From assembly GCF_000184745.1 (NCBI RefSeq), contig NC_014931.1, forward strand, positions 3,348,001 through 3,412,000: 64,000 nt of DNA, written 5' to 3'. Both the position numbers and the translations under genes were made by a program. Shown here in pieces: positions 55,927-63,503 of the stretch; within the stretch, counting starts at the first letter, position 1; the number at the start of each line of letters is the position of its first letter. The notes under the pieces are model-generated. The model saw only the letters and a list, made by a program, of their open reading frames with translations. It had not been told where the DNA came from and made no database searches. Source of the DNA: Variovorax paradoxus EPS (GTDB taxonomy: Bacteria > Pseudomonadota > Gammaproteobacteria > Burkholderiales > Burkholderiaceae_C).

Positions 55927-57117
55927 ATGCCAATCGCTCTACTTGCCCTTACCGCCGGTGCCTTCGGGATCGGCACCACCGAGTTCGTCATCATGGGCCT
56001 GCTGATGCAGGTGTCGACGGACCTTCATGTCTCCATCACGATGGCCGGCCTGCTGATTTCGGGCTATGCGCTCGGCGTCGCGGTCGGCGCACCCGTGCTC
56101 ACCATCGCCACCCGCAAGCTGCCGCGCAAGACCGTGCTGCTCGCGCTGATGGCGATCTTCACGCTCGGCAACCTCGCCTGCGCGCTCGCGCCCAACTACG
56201 AAATGCTGATGACTGCGCGCGTCGTCACCTCGCTCGCGCACGGCACCTTCTTCGGCGTCGGCTCGGTGGTGGCCACCGGGCTCGTCGCGCCCGAGCGCCG
56301 CGCCTCGGCCATCGCGATCATGTTCACCGGCCTCACCGCCGCCACGCTGCTCGGCGTGCCGGCCGGCGCCTGGCTGGGCCTGCAGTTCGGCTGGCGCTCG
56401 GCCTTCTGGGCAGTGACGCTGATCGGCGTGCTGGCGTTCACCGTGCTCGCCGTGTTCGTGCCGCGCGTGAAGGGCGAGGCCAAGCCCGCGCCGCTGCGCG
56501 AAGAGCTGGCCGTGCTGGCCCGCCCACAGGTGCTGCTGGGCCTGGCGATGACGGTGCTCGGCTTCGCCGGCGTGTTCGTGGTGTTCACCTACATCCAGCC
56601 GCTGCTGACGCAGATCACAGGACTCTCGGAATCGGCTGTGTCGCCGATCCTGCTGGTATTCGGCGGTGGCCTCGCGGTCGGCAACATCCTCGGCGGCAAG
56701 CTGGCCGACCGCGCACCGATGGCCGCCGTGCTCGGCACGCTGGTGGCGCTGGCCGTGGTGCTCGGCGCGATGCAGTTCACCATCGGCACGCCGTTCACCG
56801 CGGTGGTCTTTGTCGGGCTGCTGGGTGTGGCCTCGTTCGCGACCGTGGCGCCGATGCAATTGCGGGTGCTGGAGAAGGCCTCGGGCGCCGGGCAGAACCT
56901 CGCGTCGAGCCTCAACATCGCAGCCTTCAACCTCGGCAATGCGCTGGGCGCGTGGGTCGGCGGTGTGGTGATCGACCATGGCCCAGGGCTTCGCGCATTG
57001 GGCTGGGTGGCCGCGTTGCTCACGCTCGTGGGCCTAGCGATCGCACTCTGGAGCCGTGCGCTCGACCGCCAGGAAAGTGGTCGCACCGTGGTCGATTGCG
57101 CATCGGCGCAGGCCTGA
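55927..57117 (+). CDS. AraJ/YdhP-like MFS exporter
   Basis: A 396-residue, 12-helix transporter. It opens LLALTAGAFGIGTTEFVIMGLLMQVSTDL, the signature of the AraJ/YdhP/CmlA group. Further marks are SGYALGVAVGAPVLTIATRKLPRKTVLLALM (motif A), RVVTSLAHGTFFGVGSVVATGLV and GLTAATLLGVPAGAWLGLQFGWRSAFW (motif C). The C-terminus MQLRVLEKASGAGQNLASSLNIAAFNLGNALGAWVGG is equally typical. Members export sugars or drugs. It is divergent from a LysR gene that probably controls it. The start ATG 55927 gives the shortest version; the frame is not usefully open further up. Confidence 0.9.
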   Translation: MPIALLALTAGAFGIGTTEFVIMGLLMQVSTDLHVSITMAGLLISGYALGVAVGAPVLTIATRKLPRKTVLLALMAIFTLGNLACALAPNYEMLMTARVVTSLAHGTFFGVGSVVATGLVAPERRASAIAIMFTGLTAATLLGVPAGAWLGLQFGWRSAFWAVTLIGVLAFTVLAVFVPRVKGEAKPAPLREELAVLARPQVLLGLAMTVLGFAGVFVVFTYIQPLLTQITGLSESAVSPILLVFGGGLAVGNILGGKLADRAPMAAVLGTLVALAVVLGAMQFTIGTPFTAVVFVGLLGVASFATVAPMQLRVLEKASGAGQNLASSLNIAAFNLGNALGAWVGGVVIDHGPGLRALGWVAALLTLVGLAIALWSRALDRQESGRTVVDCASAQA

Positions 57118-57291
57118 GAAAGGTGTGAACTACTGCGGCACCGCGCGCCGCGGGTACATGCTCGTGACATGAGTGAGCCGGGCTCTGTCGCGAGACGGAT
57201 CGCATGACGATCGATCAGGTCGCCCCGCCGAGAAACCGGGGTCTGACAGAATCGGCGCGCCTCGAACAGTGCGCCCGATTCCAGATTCACC

Positions 57292-57510
57292 ATGCAATTC
57301 AACTGGCACAGCGATCCCATCACGCGGACCACCGTGGTCGACAAGGGCTACAGGAACACGCAGAACGTGCGGCGCTTCATGGTCTCGGCATGTGGCGACG
57401 AATTCAAGTTCGACCGGGCCTTCATGGCGTGGATTCGCGACGGGTCACCCAAACGCATGGGCGACGTGGCGGACGAATGGTTGAAGCGACGCGGGGAGCT
57501 GTCGAAATGA
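57292..57510 (+). CDS. DUF6434 small protein
   Basis: A 72-residue basic cytoplasmic protein. The sequence FNWHSDPITRTTVVDKGYRNTQNVRRFM and the C-terminal FDRAFMAWIRDGSPKRMGDVADEWLKR match the DUF6434 type, often found alone or after a SAP DNA-binding domain. Function unknown. It overlaps the next gene, an acetyltransferase, by ATGA, so the two are coupled. The 174 bases before it show no strong ribosome-binding site or promoter that I can defend. Confidence 0.82.
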   Translation: MQFNWHSDPITRTTVVDKGYRNTQNVRRFMVSACGDEFKFDRAFMAWIRDGSPKRMGDVADEWLKRRGELSK

Positions 57511-58037
57511 CGTCAGTCACGCGCCCCGATATTTCTGTTCGCGCCGCCGTCGTGGCCGACGCGCACACCCTCGCCGCCCTGTCGATCCAGGTCTGGCTCG
57601 CCACCTACACCGAGGGCGTGAGCGACCTGTTCGCACGCTATGTTCTGTCGGAATTCACGCCCGAAAAATTCCTCGCGCTGGTGAATGCGCCCGATGTCTC
57701 GCTGCACGTCGCCGAGGTCGATGAACGACTCGTCGGGTATGCGCTGGTGCGCTCCGGCGTGCCGCAGCCCTTGGTGCCCGAAGCCGATTCGGAACTCTGC
57801 ACGCTGTATGTGCAGGAGCCGTTCACGCGGCACGGCGTGGGGGCCGCATTGCTGCGGGCGGCACGCGCGGGCAACGACGGGCTGTGGCTCATGGTCAATG
57901 TGCAGAACCTGCGCGCCTGCCGTTTCTACGAGAAGCACGGCTTCGTGGTTCGCGGCAGCACCGATTTCGTTCTCGGCGAAGGCCGGCACAGGAACCATGT
58001 CCTGGCGATGCCACAGGCCTTGTCTAGCGGGGACTGA
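57507..58037 (+). CDS. GNAT family N-acetyltransferase
   Basis: A 176-residue acetyltransferase, start ATG 57507 overlapping the DUF6434 stop. The fold is read from [25 protein letters not shown] (strand 1, helix 1), [19 protein letters not shown] (strands 2-4) and [25 protein letters not shown]. In the last, the acetyl-CoA pyrophosphate loop is the degenerate TRHGVG in place of RGxGx[28 protein letters not shown] follows. Substrate unknown. Its last 14 bases overlap the end of a thioesterase gene fragment on the other strand, the edge of a rearranged region. Confidence 0.87.
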   Translation: MTSVTRPDISVRAAVVADAHTLAALSIQVWLATYTEGVSDLFARYVLSEFTPEKFLALVNAPDVSLHVAEVDERLVGYALVRSGVPQPLVPEADSELCTLYVQEPFTRHGVGAALLRAARAGNDGLWLMVNVQNLRACRFYEKHGFVVRGSTDFVLGEGRHRNHVLAMPQALSSGD

Positions 58038-58137
58038 TCATCCGTGCGCTCGCCGTCAAGCGCGCCAGCATCCGCCCGTCCGCATCGCTGAGGTGCGCCT
58101 CCAGGAACGAGAGGGTCTTGCCGAGCTGCACGACCCC
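58024..58137 (-). pseudogene. 3' fragment of a PaaI-like thioesterase gene
   Basis: Thirty-seven codons reading [20 protein letters not shown] and then [20 protein letters not shown] are the C-terminal strand-turn-strand of a hotdog-fold acyl-CoA thioesterase. The N-terminal 90 or so residues, including the catalytic region, are absent; to the right the sequence turns into a different gene fragment on the opposite strand at about 58138. No start codon is available for a functional product. Confidence 0.65.
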
Positions 58138-58140
58138 GCC

Positions 58141-58284
58141 CCGATCGTCGCGACGGTGCTGCTCGCGCTCGGCATGTCGATGATCTCGCCCAACACCATC
58201 TCGCTGCCGTTCAAGCTGTTGCTGTTCGTGATGCTGGATGGGTGGACGCGACTGGTGCACGGGCTGGTGCTTTCGTACCGCTGA
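58141..58284 (+). pseudogene. 3' fragment of a SctR/FliP-like type III export gene
   Basis: The plus-strand frame ends [44 protein letters not shown] and a stop, which is the last membrane helix and tail of the SctR (YscR/HrcR) or FliP family. The preceding 170 or more residues are missing; left of about 58140 the sequence is the thioesterase fragment. No other type III secretion or flagellar gene is in the window. Confidence 0.72.
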
Positions 58285-58945
58285 GTTCGTCCACGAGTCG
58301 GTCGACCGCGGCCTCGGCTTTGCGCATCGATTGCGCGAGTTGCTCGCCGCCGAATTCGTCGCACTCCACCGCCGCCTCATGCACATCGGTAATGCCGATG
58401 TAGCCGAACACCGAACGCACAGAGGACTCCGTGTGGTTCAGGTGCGCGATGCGCCCGCCCGGGTCGTAGCCATGGTCGCCGCGCGCGCCGAGCAGCACCA
58501 TGCGCTTGCCGGCGTCGGCGAGCATCGGCCAGTAGGGCACCGCGCCTCGCGCGCGGTCGAAGCCGAAGGTGCGGCCCACGCGCACGATGTTGTCGATGTA
58601 CGCCTTGAACTGCGCGGGCACGCTGAAGTTGTACATGGGCAGGCCGACCACGATGAGATCGGCGGCGACGAGCTGGTCGACAAGGCGGTCGCTTTCTGCG
58701 AGCACGTCGGCCATCCAGGGTTCGCGGTCGGCCGGCGCGGTGAAGGCGGCGTGGATCCAGCGGCTGTCGACGAATGCGGGCGGGTGCTGGCCGACATCGA
58801 GATGGTCGATGCGATCGTCGGGCCGGGCCGCGCGCCAGCGCTCGACGAAGCGTGCCGAGAGGCGCCGCGTGTGCGAGCCGTGGGCGTCGGTGCCCGAGAT
58901 ACCCGGGCGGGCGCTGGCGTCGATGTGGAGCAGGTTGAGGGTCAT
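58211..58945 (-). CDS. FMN-dependent NADH-azoreductase-like protein
   Basis: A 244-residue flavodoxin-fold quinone/azo reductase. The FMN loop is [57 protein letters not shown] is the family signature, and [14 protein letters not shown] and [14 protein letters not shown] complete it. Family proteins end about where [10 protein letters not shown] stands; here about 22 further residues ([10 protein letters not shown]...) run antisense through the SctR-like fragment, suggesting that the original stop was lost at the rearrangement. The start ATG 58945 is divergent from a LysR gene, probably its regulator. It would reduce quinones or azo compounds using NADH in the cytoplasm. Confidence 0.88.
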   Translation of the reverse strand: MTLNLLHIDASARPGISGTDAHGSHTRRLSARFVERWRAARPDDRIDHLDVGQHPPAFVDSRWIHAAFTAPADREPWMADVLAESDRLVDQLVAADLIVVGLPMYNFSVPAQFKAYIDNIVRVGRTFGFDRARGAVPYWPMLADAGKRMVLLGARGDHGYDPGGRIAHLNHTESSVRSVFGYIGITDVHEAAVECDEFGGEQLAQSMRKAEAAVDRLVDELSGTKAPARAPVASTHPASRTATA

Positions 58946-59063
58946 GTCGCTCTTTCGGTGAATGGATGAATTGATCTACGCTGTGTTGCGCTGTCAGAAT
59001 GACTGCACAGGCCTTGAATCTATGGATACGCACGGCCATTCACAAACGATCATTTCTACCGTC

Positions 59064-59990
59064 ATGCAAGAGATTGGCTCACCTGTTCGGCCACCGCGCC
59101 GCCTGCCTCCCCTGCTCTCCTTGCGGGCCTTCGAAGCCGCAGCCGCGCACCTGAGCTTCCAGCGCGCGGCGGTCGAGCTGTCGGTCACGCCTTCGGCCAT
59201 CAGCCACCAGGTGCGCGCGCTCGAAGACACGCTGGGCCAACCGCTGTTTCGCCGGCTCACGCGGCAGCTCGCGCTGACGCCCGCGGGCCAGCGGCTCTTC
59301 GACGATCTGCGCATGGGCTTCGATGCGCTCGAAGCGGGCATCGACAGGCTGCGCCGGCCTGCGGCTTCGCAGTCGGTCACGCTCACCACGAACACGGCCT
59401 TCGCGGCGCGCTGGGTGCTGCCGCGCATGGCGGCCTTCCGCAAGGCCTGCCCCGGCATCGAGCTACGGCTGCATGCGGGCGACACGCTGGTCGACCTCGC
59501 GCGCGGCGACGCGGACATCGCGGTGCGCTCGGGCAACGGCAACTGGCCGGGGCTGGTATCGAGCGAGCTGATGCCCGAGCGCTATGCGCCCTTGTGCAGT
59601 CCGATGCTGGGCCTGCGCCGCAAGAGCGATCTGCCCAAACACCAGCTGATCCATTGCGACTGGCAGCCGAACGCGACGGCGCCGGCGTTGTGGTCGCGCT
59701 GGTTTCGCGAAGCGGATATCGCGCAGCCGCGTGGCCGTTCCGCGAAGGCTGCGGGCCTGTCGTTCTCCGACGAGACGCACGCGATGCTTGCTGCACTGGC
59801 GGGCCACGGGGTCGCGCTGCTGAGCCTCACGCTCACGGCCGAGGAGTTGCGCAGCGGCGCTCTGGTGCAGCCCTTCGGGCCGGCGCTCGATACCGGGAGC
59901 TACTTTCTCGCGACAGCTAACGGGCGGGAGAACGAGCCTGCGATACGCGCCGTGTGGCAGTGGATCGAATCGCAGGCCAGTACCGATTGA
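59064..59990 (+). CDS. GcvA-like LysR family regulator
   Basis: A 308-residue regulator if started at ATG 59064 (MQEIGSPVRPPRRLPPLLSLRAF); earlier in-frame ATGs at 59022 and 58962 would add non-homologous residues. The helix-turn-helix is LSFQRAAVELSVTPSAISHQVRALEDTLG. The effector domain shows VTLTTNTAFAARWVLPRMAAF, GDADIAVRSGNGNWPG and LAALAGHGVALLSLTLTAEEL. It is divergent from the azoreductase gene. Its stop directly abuts the stop of the convergent TetR gene (59990/59991) with no base between, leaving no room for a terminator. Confidence 0.9.
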   Translation: MQEIGSPVRPPRRLPPLLSLRAFEAAAAHLSFQRAAVELSVTPSAISHQVRALEDTLGQPLFRRLTRQLALTPAGQRLFDDLRMGFDALEAGIDRLRRPAASQSVTLTTNTAFAARWVLPRMAAFRKACPGIELRLHAGDTLVDLARGDADIAVRSGNGNWPGLVSSELMPERYAPLCSPMLGLRRKSDLPKHQLIHCDWQPNATAPALWSRWFREADIAQPRGRSAKAAGLSFSDETHAMLAALAGHGVALLSLTLTAEELRSGALVQPFGPALDTGSYFLATANGRENEPAIRAVWQWIESQASTD

Positions 59991-60653
59991 TCACGCCAAC
60001 GGATCAGTGATCTCGCGAAGCGCCATGCGCTTGTAGCCCTCCACCAGCGCCGCACCTTCGGCCGCATCGACCGCGATGGCCAGGCGGATGGTCGCCTCGC
60101 CCATCTCCCAGATCAGGAGCGCGGTTTGCTCGACGCGCCTGATGTCGGCACGGGCCCGCACCTTGTGCACCTTGAACATCGCGTCGGCCAGCATCTGCCC
60201 GCAGACGCGGCTCTCGGCGAGTTGCAGGGTCAGCAGTTGCCTGTCGACCTGCATGCCGCTCCAGATGTCGCGCATGACGGGGCGCTCGTTGACGATGGCG
60301 TAGTACACGTCCACCAATGCCGCGAAGGACGACTGCAGGCTCGCGAGGTCCGTCACGTCCTCGAGGCCGTCGCGGATGCACTCGCGGCTCGCTGCATTGA
60401 TGCGCTCGGCCAGCATGCGGATCAGCGCGGCCTTCTCGGGGAAGTACTGGTAGAGCGAGCCGATCGAGATGCCGGCGGATGCGGCGACCTCGCTCATCTT
60501 CAACAGGTCGCTGCCGCTGCGCGCGATGAGTTCGGCTGCCGCTTCGAGGATGCGCTCCACGCGCGCCTTGCTGCGCTCCTGGATCGGGCTCTTTCTTGCC
60601 GAAGGCGCTTCCACGACGGCCACCTGCGATTGCAAAGGTGCGCTGCGTTTCAT
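59991..60653 (-). CDS. TetR family transcriptional regulator
   Basis: A 220-residue regulator, start ATG 60653 (MKRSAPLQSQVAVVEAPS), with about 25 flexible residues before the DNA-binding domain. The helix-turn-helix is RILEAAAELIARSGSDLLKMSEVAASAGISIGSLYQYFPEKAALIRMLAERI. The ligand domain holds FAALVDVYYAIVNERPVMRDIWSGM and IRRVEQTALLIWEMGEATIRLAI, of the TetR_C_41-like type. It is divergent from the NmrA-type gene, and the strong promoter of that gene carries a GTGAG-N5-CTCAC dyad expected to be its operator. The ligand is probably related to the substrate of the oxidoreductase. Confidence 0.9.
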   Translation of the reverse strand: MKRSAPLQSQVAVVEAPSARKSPIQERSKARVERILEAAAELIARSGSDLLKMSEVAASAGISIGSLYQYFPEKAALIRMLAERINAASRECIRDGLEDVTDLASLQSSFAALVDVYYAIVNERPVMRDIWSGMQVDRQLLTLQLAESRVCGQMLADAMFKVHKVRARADIRRVEQTALLIWEMGEATIRLAIAVDAAEGAALVEGYKRMALREITDPLA

Positions 60654-60668
60654 GGCACGCCCCGAGGG

Positions 60669-60719
60669 TTGACATTCAAAATGTGAGCAACTATCATTTT
60701 TTACGTGAGCATTTCTCAC
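60669..60719 (+). promoter_or_regulatory. Sigma70 promoter with TetR-type operator
   Basis: TTGACA at 60669-60674 and TATCAT at 60692-60697 are separated by exactly 17 bases. A dyad GTGAG-CATTT-CTCAC spans 60705-60719, at the expected start of transcription, and GTGAGCA also occurs inside the spacer at 60683-60689. Binding by the divergent TetR protein would block the promoter. The target gene starts at 60741. Confidence 0.75.
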
Positions 60720-60740
60720 ATTATCTCAAGGAGTCCGAAA

Positions 60741-61592
60741 ATGGCAATCAGCAGCAGCCCCCGGGATGACGCGCATCCCATCCTGGTTCTCGGTGCGAAC
60801 GGCAAGACCGGCGGACGTGTTCTGGACCGTCTTCGCGCCGCGGGTCACGCCGTGCGCGTCGGTTCGCGCTCCGCGCAGCCCCGCTTCGATTGGGAAGACC
60901 GGACCACCTGGACCGCTGCGCTTGACGGCGTGCGCGCCGTCTACGTCGCCTACCAGCCCGACCTGTGCGTGCCGGGCGCCGTCGAGACGGTGACGGCCTT
61001 CTACGACGCCGCCGCCGAGGCCGGCGTCGAAAGGGTCGTGCTCCTGTCGGGCCGCGGCGAACCCGAGGCGCAAGACGCCGAGAAGGCCCTGCAGGCCACC
61101 ACGCTCGACTGGACCATCGTGCGCGCGAGCTGGTTCTTCCAGAACTTCAGCGAAAACTACTTTCTGGACGAGATCGTCGCCGGTGCGATCACCCTGCCCC
61201 AAGGGCTCGCGCCGGAGCCTTTCATCGACGCCGACGACATTGCCGACATTGCCGCCGAAGCGCTGGTCGACACCCGCCACAGCCGCAAGCTCTATGAGCT
61301 GACCGGATCGCAGGCCTTCACCTTCGCGGAAGCCATCGCGCAGATCTCGGCCGCGACGAATCGGCAGATCGACTGCAACATCATTTCGATGGACGACTAC
61401 GCAAAGTTGTTGGCCGAAGCCGGCCTGCCGCCAGACCTTTCGTGGCTCGTCATCTACCTGTTCACCACCGTGCTCGACGGCCGCAACACACCCATCGCCC
61501 ACGGCGTGGAGCAGGCGCTGGGCCGCCCGCCGCGCACCTTCGCCGACTACGTGGCGCGCACGGCCCCGACCGGTGTGTGGGGAGCGAAGTGA
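60741..61592 (+). CDS. NmrA-like NAD(P)-binding oxidoreductase
   Basis: A 283-residue atypical SDR, start ATG 60741 behind AAGGAG. The nucleotide-binding motif is ILVLGANGKTGGRVLDRLRAAGHAVRVGSRS; GVERVVLLSGRGEPEAQDAEKAL, WTIVRASWFFQNFSENYF and FIDADDIADIAAEALVD are typical of the group. It lacks a clear Tyr-x3-Lys pair. The gene is under a well-formed promoter with a TetR operator. It is followed by an overlapping remnant of a DUF1772 gene, the normal partner of such oxidoreductases in many genomes. A second NmrA-like gene with a different kind of regulator lies at 37962. Confidence 0.9.
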   Translation: MAISSSPRDDAHPILVLGANGKTGGRVLDRLRAAGHAVRVGSRSAQPRFDWEDRTTWTAALDGVRAVYVAYQPDLCVPGAVETVTAFYDAAAEAGVERVVLLSGRGEPEAQDAEKALQATTLDWTIVRASWFFQNFSENYFLDEIVAGAITLPQGLAPEPFIDADDIADIAAEALVDTRHSRKLYELTGSQAFTFAEAIAQISAATNRQIDCNIISMDDYAKLLAEAGLPPDLSWLVIYLFTTVLDGRNTPIAHGVEQALGRPPRTFADYVARTAPTGVWGAK

Positions 61593-61726
61593 TGATGGGC
61601 AAGACCGCCACGGTGCTGATCCTCGTCAGCGCCTTCTCCAGCGCGATGGTCGCCGGCCACCCTACGGGCTTTGCAGCTTGTGCCTCCGCACGGAACATGG
61701 TTTCATCCAAAAGAAACAGGGAGTAA
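61592..61726 (+). pseudogene. Truncated DUF1772-type membrane protein gene
   Basis: The ATG overlaps the NmrA stop (TGATG), and the first 22 residues, MMGKTATVLILVSAFSSAMVAG, are the start of a DUF1772 (anthrone oxygenase-like) protein, whose family continues with a second half helix and about 120 more residues. Here the sequence changes at about 61658 to HPTGFAACASARNMVSSKRN and stops at 61726, 44 codons in all. The rest of the gene is not present nearby. It is best read as a deletion remnant. Confidence 0.62.
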
Positions 61727-61755
61727 GTAGAAGACCGATTCAGGAGAGGATCGAG

Positions 61756-62196
61756 ATGAAGCACCATGACTCGCGCGTACTCGCGGCACTGGCATTGCTG
61801 ACCACCTGCATGGCATCGATCGATGCGCGTGCGGCGGACGGCACCATTCATTTCGCGGGCGAGATCGTTGCCGCCCCTTACGAGATGCGCCTCGCGGCGC
61901 ACGCGCCGGCACCGGCACCAACGGTGGCCCACCGCAAGAGCGGCCTGGGCCCCGTCGCCGAACTCTCCTTCGTGCAGCAACACGTGGACCGGCCCAGCGG
62001 CACCGTGCGAATCGACGGGCTCGGCGCCCTGCCCCTGCGCACCGTGTACACCGACGCCCAGGGCCGACAGCATTCGTTCGATCCAACGCAGGCGCAGGCA
62101 CTCGGCCTCGATGGGGGCAAGCTGTCCATTGCGGCGCTGCGACAGCCGCCTACGGGCCGCGTGGCGGCCGCCATGGTGACGGTCAGCTACAACTGA
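61756..62196 (+). CDS. Secreted fimbrial-subunit-like protein
   Basis: A 146-residue protein, start ATG 61756 behind AGGAGAGG. The signal peptide MKHHDSRVLAALALLTTCMASIDARA is followed by ADGTIHFAGEIVAAPYEM, the opening of type 1 fimbrial subunits. The usual first cysteine of pilins (after the IV motif) is replaced by PYEM, and the mature protein has no cysteine, so the standard pilin disulphide is missing. No usher, chaperone or other pilin gene is near. The C-terminal PTGRVAAAMVTVSYN resembles the last strand of pilins that ends in a penultimate Tyr. It may be an orphan pilin-like or domain-swapping protein; assignment is tentative. Confidence 0.65.
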   Translation: MKHHDSRVLAALALLTTCMASIDARAADGTIHFAGEIVAAPYEMRLAAHAPAPAPTVAHRKSGLGPVAELSFVQQHVDRPSGTVRIDGLGALPLRTVYTDAQGRQHSFDPTQAQALGLDGGKLSIAALRQPPTGRVAAAMVTVSYN

Positions 62197-62214
62197 CCAC
62201 GCACCGGCGCAACC

Positions 62215-63120
62215 TCAAGCTGCGCGAAGCTGCTCGCGCAGCTTCTGGCCGATCTCGGGCCTCTCGAGGAACGGATCGGCAGGGTTCACGACCGACACGA
62301 TGTTCTCCATCCGGGCGCGCACATTGCCCAATGCCTTGGGGTGGCTGAACACGTAGAACTGGTTGTCGCTGATCGCATCGAACACCTTCGCCGCGACTTC
62401 GGCTGCGGTGATCTTGCCGCTGCTCACCGCCTTGTTGCTCATGGCCTGGCCGATGAGCTGGCTCTTGGTGAGTTCGCTGTCCTTCGGCGCATTCGGACGA
62501 TTGCGCTCGCTGCTCGTGATGCCGGTCGGCACGAAGTACGGGCACAGGAGGCTCGCACCGATCTGGTCGGTGACCAGCGTCAGATCCTGATACAGCGTTT
62601 CGGTGAGGCTCACGACCGCGGCCTTGGCGGCGTTGTAGATGCCCATGTTGGGCGGAGTGAGAAGGCCCGCCATGCTGGCGGTGTTGGTGATGTGGCCGCG
62701 GTAGCCCGGGTCTTTCGCGGCGGCTTCGAGCATCATCGGCGTGAAGAGGCGCACGCCGTGGATCACGCCCCAGAGGTCCACGCCCAGCACCCATTCCCAG
62801 TCGGCAACCGTGTTCTCCCACACGAGCCCGCCCGCGCCCACGCCGGCGTTGTTGAACACGAAGTGCGGCGCGCCGAAGCGCTCCTTCACGGCAGCGGCCA
62901 GTGCTTCCATCTGCGCGGCATCGGACACATCGACCTTGCGGGCCAGCACCTGCACGCCGGCGGCTTCCATCTCGGCCGCGGCCTTGTCCAGCGCGTCCTG
63001 CTGCACGTCGACCAGCACGAGGTTCATGCCGCGCGCGGCGCCGATGCGCGCGCATTCGAGGCCGAAGCCCGAACCCGCGCCGGTGAGAACGGCGGTCTTG
63101 CCCTTGAAGTCCTGAATCAT
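62215..63120 (-). CDS. Short-chain dehydrogenase/reductase
   Basis: A 301-residue classical SDR, start ATG 63120 (MIQDFKGKTAVLTGAGSGFG). The cofactor motif is TGAGSGFGLECARIGAARG with Asp after the second strand (LVLVDVQ), pointing to NAD(H). FVFNNAGVG is the NNAG motif, and the catalytic residues are Ser in NTASMAG and YNAAK. A longer-than-usual C-terminal part (SGKITAAEVAAKVFDAI, FSHPKALGNVRARMENIV) is found in SDRs acting on hydroxysteroids or long-chain alcohols. It lies alone, convergent with the fimbrial-like gene by 18 bases; upstream is a large palindromic element. Confidence 0.92.
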   Translation of the reverse strand: MIQDFKGKTAVLTGAGSGFGLECARIGAARGMNLVLVDVQQDALDKAAAEMEAAGVQVLARKVDVSDAAQMEALAAAVKERFGAPHFVFNNAGVGAGGLVWENTVADWEWVLGVDLWGVIHGVRLFTPMMLEAAAKDPGYRGHITNTASMAGLLTPPNMGIYNAAKAAVVSLTETLYQDLTLVTDQIGASLLCPYFVPTGITSSERNRPNAPKDSELTKSQLIGQAMSNKAVSSGKITAAEVAAKVFDAISDNQFYVFSHPKALGNVRARMENIVSVVNPADPFLERPEIGQKLREQLRAA

Positions 63121-63152
63121 TTGCCGGTGTCCTTCTTGCGTTGAATGTCTCA

Positions 63153-63311
63153 GAGGCTGAGAGGCAATTCGGCGTGACCGAGCAGCCCCCGCAAATGGCC
63201 CCAATCAAGGCGCAAAGCACAGCCATAGCTCGGGCTATGGCGAGCATTTGCAACGCAGAATGGGGCCATTTGCGGGGGATGAGCGGTCACGTCGGATTGC
63301 TTCTCAGCCTC
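63153..63311. repeat. 159-base palindromic element with 50-base inverted arms
   Basis: Bases 63153-63202 and 63262-63311 are inverse copies with only about six or seven differences in 50, from GAGGCTGAG at the outer ends to CCCCGCAAATGGCCCC at the inner ends. The 59-base centre contains a further perfect hairpin, GCCATAGC with GCTATGGC (63222-63229 and 63234-63241). It codes for nothing. The size and long terminal arms resemble a MITE or an enlarged REP; the gap 63121-63503 otherwise holds only the next repeat. Confidence 0.75.
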
Positions 63312-63416
63312 TCATAGGTTGGAGCCGCTATTGAAGTACGGAACGCGCCATCGCGCAGTCACGAAGGTGCCCCGGCCGCGTGCCTCTCATACGGAAACGC
63401 GTTCAAAAATATCAAT

Positions 63417-63476
63417 CCGTTCACGCTGAGCTTGTCGAAGCGCCGCGCGAGACTTCGACAAGCTCAGTCCGAACGG
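63417..63476. repeat. REP-like inverted repeat
   Basis: Arms at 63417-63440 and 63453-63476 are inversely related at 21 of 24 bases, both containing the block CTTCGACAAGCTCAG or its complement. This GCTTGTCGAAG type is, from memory, a common dispersed repeat of several proteobacterial genera. It lies 27 bases after the stop codon of the GST-like gene and may end its transcript. Confidence 0.7.
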
Positions 63477-63503
63477 TTCTTGTTGATCAACCGCAAACTC
63501 GTA

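Noticed and set aside
58141..58284. A functional type III secretion or flagellar locus
   Set aside because: Only the last 40 or so codons of one component are present, with no neighbouring export genes.
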